Assembly: GCA_944387755.1 (NCBI GenBank)
Contig: CALXGC010000094.1
Location: 1-11,318, forward strand
Direction of reading: 5' to 3'
Source: an uncultured Oscillospiraceae bacterium
GTDB taxonomy: Bacteria; Bacillota_A; Clostridia; Oscillospirales; Oscillospiraceae
DNA: 11,318 nt
Below the pieces are notes generated by a model. That model did no database searches and had not been told where the DNA came from. It was given only the letters and a program-made list of their open reading frames with translations. The position numbers were made by a program, and so were the translations under genes. This document shows positions 6,854-11,318 of the stretch, piece by piece (position 1 is the stretch's first letter; the number at the start of each line of letters is the position of its first letter).

Positions 6854-8508
6854 AGGGACCTGTGATACACAAGACCTCCCCCCAGATTGCCCAGCCGGCG
6901 GGCATCTCCTCCATTATGCTGGACGTGATTGTGGCCCTTCTCCCCGCCCTGGCCATGTCGGTGTTTCTGTTTGGGCCCAGGGTGCTGGCCCTGTCGGCGG
7001 TGTCGGTGGGGACCTGCGTGCTGGCCGAGTACGGCTACCGCCGCCTCCGGGGACAGGAGAACACCATAGGCGACCTGTCCGCCTGCGTCACCGGCCTGCT
7101 GCTGGCCATGAGCCTTCCGGTGACGGCGCCCTATTGGGCGCCGGTGCTGGGCGGCCTGTTTGCCATTGTCATTGTCAAGCAGTTTTACGGCGGCCTGGGC
7201 CGGAATTTTCTCAACCCCGCCCTGGCGGGCCGGACGCTGCTGTGTACCTTTCCGGGGCTGATGACCAGCTGGGTGGACGCCTTCCAGTACCCCGGCCTGC
7301 TGGGGGCGGCGGACGCGGCCACCTCCGCCACCCCGATGGCCAGCCTCCACGCCGGGGTGCTCCCCGACCTGACGCTGGGGCAGATGCTCCTGGGACAGCA
7401 CGGGGGCGCCATGGGAGGCGCACCGGTGTTTATGCTGATTCTGGGGGGCGTCTATCTGGTGGGACGGCGGGTGATCTCGCCCCGGATTCCCCTGGCCTAT
7501 CTGGGGACGGCGGCCCTGCTGACCCTGCTGTTTCCCAGGGGCGGGGAGGGGGCTCTGGCCTGGATGGCCGCCCAGCTCCTCAGCGGCGGGCTGGTGATGG
7601 GGGCGATCTTTATGGCCTCCGACTACACCACCACCCCGGTGACGCCTCTGGGCCAGACGCTGTTCGGCGTGGGCTGCGGCGCGCTGACGGTGCTGCTGCG
7701 GTATTTCGGCTCCTACCCGGACGGCGTGGGCTGGGCCATTCTCACCATGAACTGCTGCGTGTGGCTGCTGGACCGGGCGGCCATCCCCCGGCGCTTCGGC
7801 GTGGGGCGTTTCGCCCTGGGCCGGGCCTGGGGGCGGCAGTGGAGAGAGAGCCTGTCTGAAATCCGCTTTGTGCCGCCCAAGCTGAAGATTCTGGCCCGCG
7901 CCGGGGCGGGCACCATGCCCGGCGAGGGCTATCTGGACGAGCTCAAGGGCAAGGTGCGCCAGTGGGCCGCTCTGGGCGGCGTGTTCCTCGGCGTGTGCCT
8001 GGCAATCTTCGGCGTGCACCGCCTCACCGACTACGCCGCGGTCCGGGCGGAGACCCAGGCCCAGGAGGCCCTGCTGGCCCAGGTGATGCCCCAGGCCTCC
8101 ACCCGCACGGAGACCCCCTACCGCGCCGTCGGGGCGCTGAGCATTACGGCGGGCTACAGCGACAGCGGCCTGGTGGGCTACTGCGTGGAGGTGCAGTCCC
8201 ACGGCTTCGGCGGCCTGCTGACGGCGGTGGTGGGCGTCGATACCAACGGCGAGGTGACAGGCGTGGCCGTCACCAGCCACCGGGAGACGGAGGGCGTGGG
8301 CACCGACGCCATGACGGCGCAGTATCTGTCCCAGTATGTGGGCAAATCGGGCACCATCCGGGCCCAGGGCAGCAACTCGGTGGACGCGGCGTCCGGAGCC
8401 ACAGCCACCTCGGAGGCGGTGACGGACTGCGTCAACCAGGCCCTGGCCATTGTGGCAAATCTGGACGATATGGAGGGGGACGTCAGCTATGTGGACGGCG
8501 AAGTGTAA
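6850..8508 (+). CDS. rnfDG: Fused Rnf subunits D and G (RnfD-RnfG)
   Basis: One uninterrupted 552-residue frame contains two normally separate flavoprotein subunits. Residues 1 to about 318 are RnfD: multi-pass membrane segments, KTSPQI near the start, GGLGRNFLNPALAGR at 114-128, SATPM with T161 at the usual covalent-FMN position, and MASDYTTTPVTP from 255. A basic linker of about 50 residues follows. Residues 369-552 are RnfG: one membrane anchor (about 372-392), then an extracytoplasmic FMN domain with GYCVEV, HRETEGVG and SGATATS (515-521), where T520 is the expected FMN-linked threonine. The GTG start at 6850 overlaps the rnfC stop and has AAGGAGG (6834-6840). The positively charged linker should be cytoplasmic, which suits the expected C-in end of RnfD and N-in start of RnfG. 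No stop codon separates the halves; an internal ATG exists at 7915 but has no convincing ribosome site. Confidence 0.92.
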   Translation: MKGPVIHKTSPQIAQPAGISSIMLDVIVALLPALAMSVFLFGPRVLALSAVSVGTCVLAEYGYRRLRGQENTIGDLSACVTGLLLAMSLPVTAPYWAPVLGGLFAIVIVKQFYGGLGRNFLNPALAGRTLLCTFPGLMTSWVDAFQYPGLLGAADAATSATPMASLHAGVLPDLTLGQMLLGQHGGAMGGAPVFMLILGGVYLVGRRVISPRIPLAYLGTAALLTLLFPRGGEGALAWMAAQLLSGGLVMGAIFMASDYTTTPVTPLGQTLFGVGCGALTVLLRYFGSYPDGVGWAILTMNCCVWLLDRAAIPRRFGVGRFALGRAWGRQWRESLSEIRFVPPKLKILARAGAGTMPGEGYLDELKGKVRQWAALGGVFLGVCLAIFGVHRLTDYAAVRAETQAQEALLAQVMPQASTRTETPYRAVGALSITAGYSDSGLVGYCVEVQSHGFGGLLTAVVGVDTNGEVTGVAVTSHRETEGVGTDAMTAQYLSQYVGKSGTIRAQGSNSVDAASGATATSEAVTDCVNQALAIVANLDDMEGDVSYVDGEV

Positions 8509-8538
8509 CGGCGCGCCCCAAAGGAGAGGAGGACTGTC

Positions 8539-9123
8539 ATGACGGCGCTGTATCTGGCGGGAGTCGCCCTTGCGGCCCTGCTGTCGGAAAACTTTATTCT
8601 GGTCAACTGTCTGGGCATCGGCGTGCGCACGAAGGCCTTTCAGGACCCCCTGGACGCCTGGCGCACGGGCTGCAGCCTGACGGCGGTCATGACCCTCACC
8701 GCTCTGATTGCCTGGCTGCTGAATCAGCTGCTCCAGCACTTTGCGCTGGACTATTTTCAGACTCTGGCCTTCGCCCTCACCGGGCCGGCGGTGGTGGCCG
8801 GACTGCGGCGCTTTTTGAAGAACTGCCTGCCGGAGCTCTCCCGGCGGATGGATGAGAATTTGGCCAGCATCACCGCAAACTGCGCGGCCATGGGCGCGGC
8901 GCTGCTGATTGCCCAGCGGGGCTACGGCCTGGGGGCGGCGCTGCTGTTCGGCTTCTTCGGCGGCGTGGGAGCCGCCGTGGCCCTGATGTGCCTGGCCGGC
9001 CTGCGGCGGGAGGTCAGCCTCACAAGCTGCCCGAAAAGCTTCCAGGGCATTCCCATCGAGCTGCTGACCGTCGGGCTGATGGCCCTGTCCCTGGTGGGCT
9101 TTTACGGCCTGCACCTGTCCTAG
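8539..9123 (+). CDS. rnfA: Rnf-Nqr family membrane subunit, RnfA-like
   Basis: This 194-residue protein with about six membrane segments belongs to the RnfA/RnfE/NqrD/NqrE family. In a standard complex two such subunits form a pseudo-symmetric pair holding a 2Fe-2S cluster within the membrane. It is closer to RnfA than RnfE because of the ending FQGIPIELLTVGLMAL..GFYGL, typical of RnfA/NqrE. The second conserved cysteine is present (TANCAAMG, C115). The first is not in its usual place: the LGxC motif reads LGIG with glycine at 28, while a cysteine lies four residues earlier (C24). The ATG at 8539 is preceded by GGAGG (8528-8532), 30 bases after the rnfDG stop. The usual partner gene rnfE is absent from the gap, and rnfB does not follow. 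Family is clear; the exact subunit role is less so. Confidence 0.85.
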   Translation: MTALYLAGVALAALLSENFILVNCLGIGVRTKAFQDPLDAWRTGCSLTAVMTLTALIAWLLNQLLQHFALDYFQTLAFALTGPAVVAGLRRFLKNCLPELSRRMDENLASITANCAAMGAALLIAQRGYGLGAALLFGFFGGVGAAVALMCLAGLRREVSLTSCPKSFQGIPIELLTVGLMALSLVGFYGLHLS

Positions 9124-9126
9124 GCC

Positions 9127-10035
9127 ATGGAGGAGACCCGTGAGGACCGGGGCGTCCGCCGCCTGGAGCTGCCCATCTCCCCGGAGCTGGCGGACATTCG
9201 GGTGGGGACCCTGCTCAGAGGCCGCCTGGGCCTGTCTGGGACGCTGCTCCGGCGGATTAAGTGGCTGCCGGATGGGATTCTGGCGGACGGCCGCCGGGTG
9301 AACACCCGGTATCTCCCCCAGGCGGGGGAGGTGCTGTCCGTCCGCCTCTCCGACCCGGAGCGGCGCAGCGGTATTGTCCCGGTCCCCGGCCCCCTGGACG
9401 TCGTCTATGAGGACCAGGATGTGCTGGTGCTCAACAAGGCCCCCGGCGTGCCGGTCCATCCGGGACCGGGACACTTTTATGATACCGTTGGAAATTACCT
9501 GCTGGCCCGCTATGACGCAAGGGGCGAGGAGGGGGATTTTCATCCGGTCCACCGCCTGGACCGGGGGACCTCCGGCCTGCTGGCAGTGGCGCGGCACCCC
9601 TATGCCCAGGAGATGTTAAAGCGGCAGCTCCACACCGAGGGATTCCGGCGGACCTATCTGGCCGTCTGTGAGGGGACGCCCAGCCCGCCCGCCGGGCTCA
9701 TCGACGCCCCGCTGGGGCCAAAGGAGGGCTCGCTGGTGGAGCAGACGGTCCGCCCGGACGGAAAGCCCGCCCGCACCCGCTATGAGACCCTGCACCCCGG
9801 ACCCTGTTCCCTCCTCCAGCTGACCCTGGAGACCGGGCGGACCCACCAGATTCGGGTCCATATGGCCTATCTGGGCCATCCCCTGGTGGGAGATTTCCTC
9901 TATGGAGAGGAGCAGCCGGAGCGCATCGCCCGGCCCGCCCTCCACTCTGCGGAGCTGTCCTTCCGGCACCCGGTGACAGGCCGGGAGCTGCATTTCTCCC
10001 AGCCTATGCCCGCCGATATGGCGGCGCTGTTATGA
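9127..10035 (+). CDS. RluA-family RNA pseudouridine synthase
   Basis: This 302-residue enzyme converts specific uridines in rRNA or tRNA to pseudouridine. It has an N-terminal S4-like RNA-binding region (about 12-75), then the catalytic domain. That domain contains the signature HRLDRGTSGLL with catalytic aspartate D145, VLNKAPGVPVHP, and the conserved GRTHQIRVHM (237-246) followed by HPLVGD. The layout resembles RluD-type enzymes, but the RNA target cannot be read from sequence. The ATG at 9127 lies only three bases after the rnfA stop and has no visible Shine-Dalgarno sequence, suggesting translation by reinitiation from rnfA. There is no functional link to Rnf; it is probably just carried in the operon. 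A strong terminator follows. Confidence 0.92.
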   Translation: MEETREDRGVRRLELPISPELADIRVGTLLRGRLGLSGTLLRRIKWLPDGILADGRRVNTRYLPQAGEVLSVRLSDPERRSGIVPVPGPLDVVYEDQDVLVLNKAPGVPVHPGPGHFYDTVGNYLLARYDARGEEGDFHPVHRLDRGTSGLLAVARHPYAQEMLKRQLHTEGFRRTYLAVCEGTPSPPAGLIDAPLGPKEGSLVEQTVRPDGKPARTRYETLHPGPCSLLQLTLETGRTHQIRVHMAYLGHPLVGDFLYGEEQPERIARPALHSAELSFRHPVTGRELHFSQPMPADMAALL

Positions 10036-10038
10036 CGC

Positions 10039-10078
10039 AAAAAAACCGGCGCTCACGGTCTGTGAGCGCCGGTTTTTT
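10039..10078. terminator. Bidirectional intrinsic terminator between the rnf operon and groEL
   Basis: ACCGGCGCTCAC (10045-10056) pairs perfectly with GTGAGCGCCGGT (10062-10073) around a five-base loop. The stem is flanked by seven A (10039-10045) and six T (10073-10078). It therefore gives a U-run in both directions, ending the pseudouridine synthase transcript on the plus strand and groEL on the minus strand. Confidence 0.93.
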
Positions 10079-10093
10079 GTAATTTTTAGGGAA

Positions 10094-11318
<1,225 letters not shown>

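Noticed and set aside
7915..8508. Separate rnfG gene starting at the internal ATG
   Set aside because: No stop codon lies between it and rnfD and no convincing Shine-Dalgarno sequence precedes it, so a fusion is the simpler reading. An internal start cannot be fully excluded.
8509..8538. Possible remnant of rnfE between rnfDG and rnfA
   Set aside because: The gap is only 30 bases and is filled by the ribosome site of rnfA. No RnfE-like residues were found in any frame nearby.
6811..9597. Very long open frame on the minus strand across the rnf genes (about 928 codons)
   Set aside because: It is fully antisense to rnfDG, rnfA and the pseudouridine synthase, which have clear family motifs. Its translation is low-complexity (Gln/His/Arg/Gly/Ala), and it is the expected mirror of GC-rich third positions.

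Overview
The window is a GC-rich, gene-dense chromosomal stretch. It looks like a Gram-positive Clostridia genome, most probably of the Oscillospiraceae/Flavonifractor-Lawsonibacter type. This guess rests on strong GGAGG-type ribosome sites, an Rnf gene cluster starting with rnfC, a MoxR-DUF58 operon, and heavy G/C third-position codon use. The genus is inference; no rRNA is present.

Layout, left to right: (1) the 3' end of dnaK followed by complete dnaJ, the Hsp70 system, with a GC-rich inverted repeat between them and a clear intrinsic terminator after dnaJ. (2) A three-gene operon with overlapping genes: a MoxR-family AAA+ ATPase, a DUF58 protein and a multi-pass membrane protein with a DUF4129-like tail. 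It is probably driven by a sigma-A-like promoter just after the dnaJ terminator. (3) A second operon with its own good promoter and a hairpin beside the first ribosome site: rnfC, an in-frame rnfD-rnfG fusion, an rnfA-like gene, and an RluA-family pseudouridine synthase 3 bp further on. (4) A strong bidirectional terminator shared with groEL, which comes in from the right on the minus strand and lacks its N-terminal part because the window ends.

The chaperone genes and the pseudouridine synthase are ordinary housekeeping genes. The most unusual region is the Rnf cluster. Canonical clostridial Rnf operons run C-D-G-E-A-B and encode a ferredoxin:NAD+ oxidoreductase ion pump. Here D and G are one polypeptide, E is missing from its usual place between G and A, and B (the ferredoxin-side iron-sulfur subunit) is missing from the end. 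The remaining A-type subunit has lost the usual cysteine of its LGxC motif but has another cysteine four residues earlier. RnfC keeps both 4Fe-4S motifs, but its glycine-rich flavin/nucleotide loop has diverged. Together this suggests a reduced or repurposed Rnf-like membrane redox complex rather than a standard Rnf pump. That interpretation is inference.

A second departure is in the MoxR operon. The third gene has the membrane segments and DUF4129-like tail usual for the transglutaminase partner of MoxR/DUF58 systems, but only a short Gly-rich loop where the transglutaminase domain is expected.

No tRNA, rRNA, CRISPR array, insertion sequence or prophage gene was seen. No gap between genes exceeds about 130 bp.
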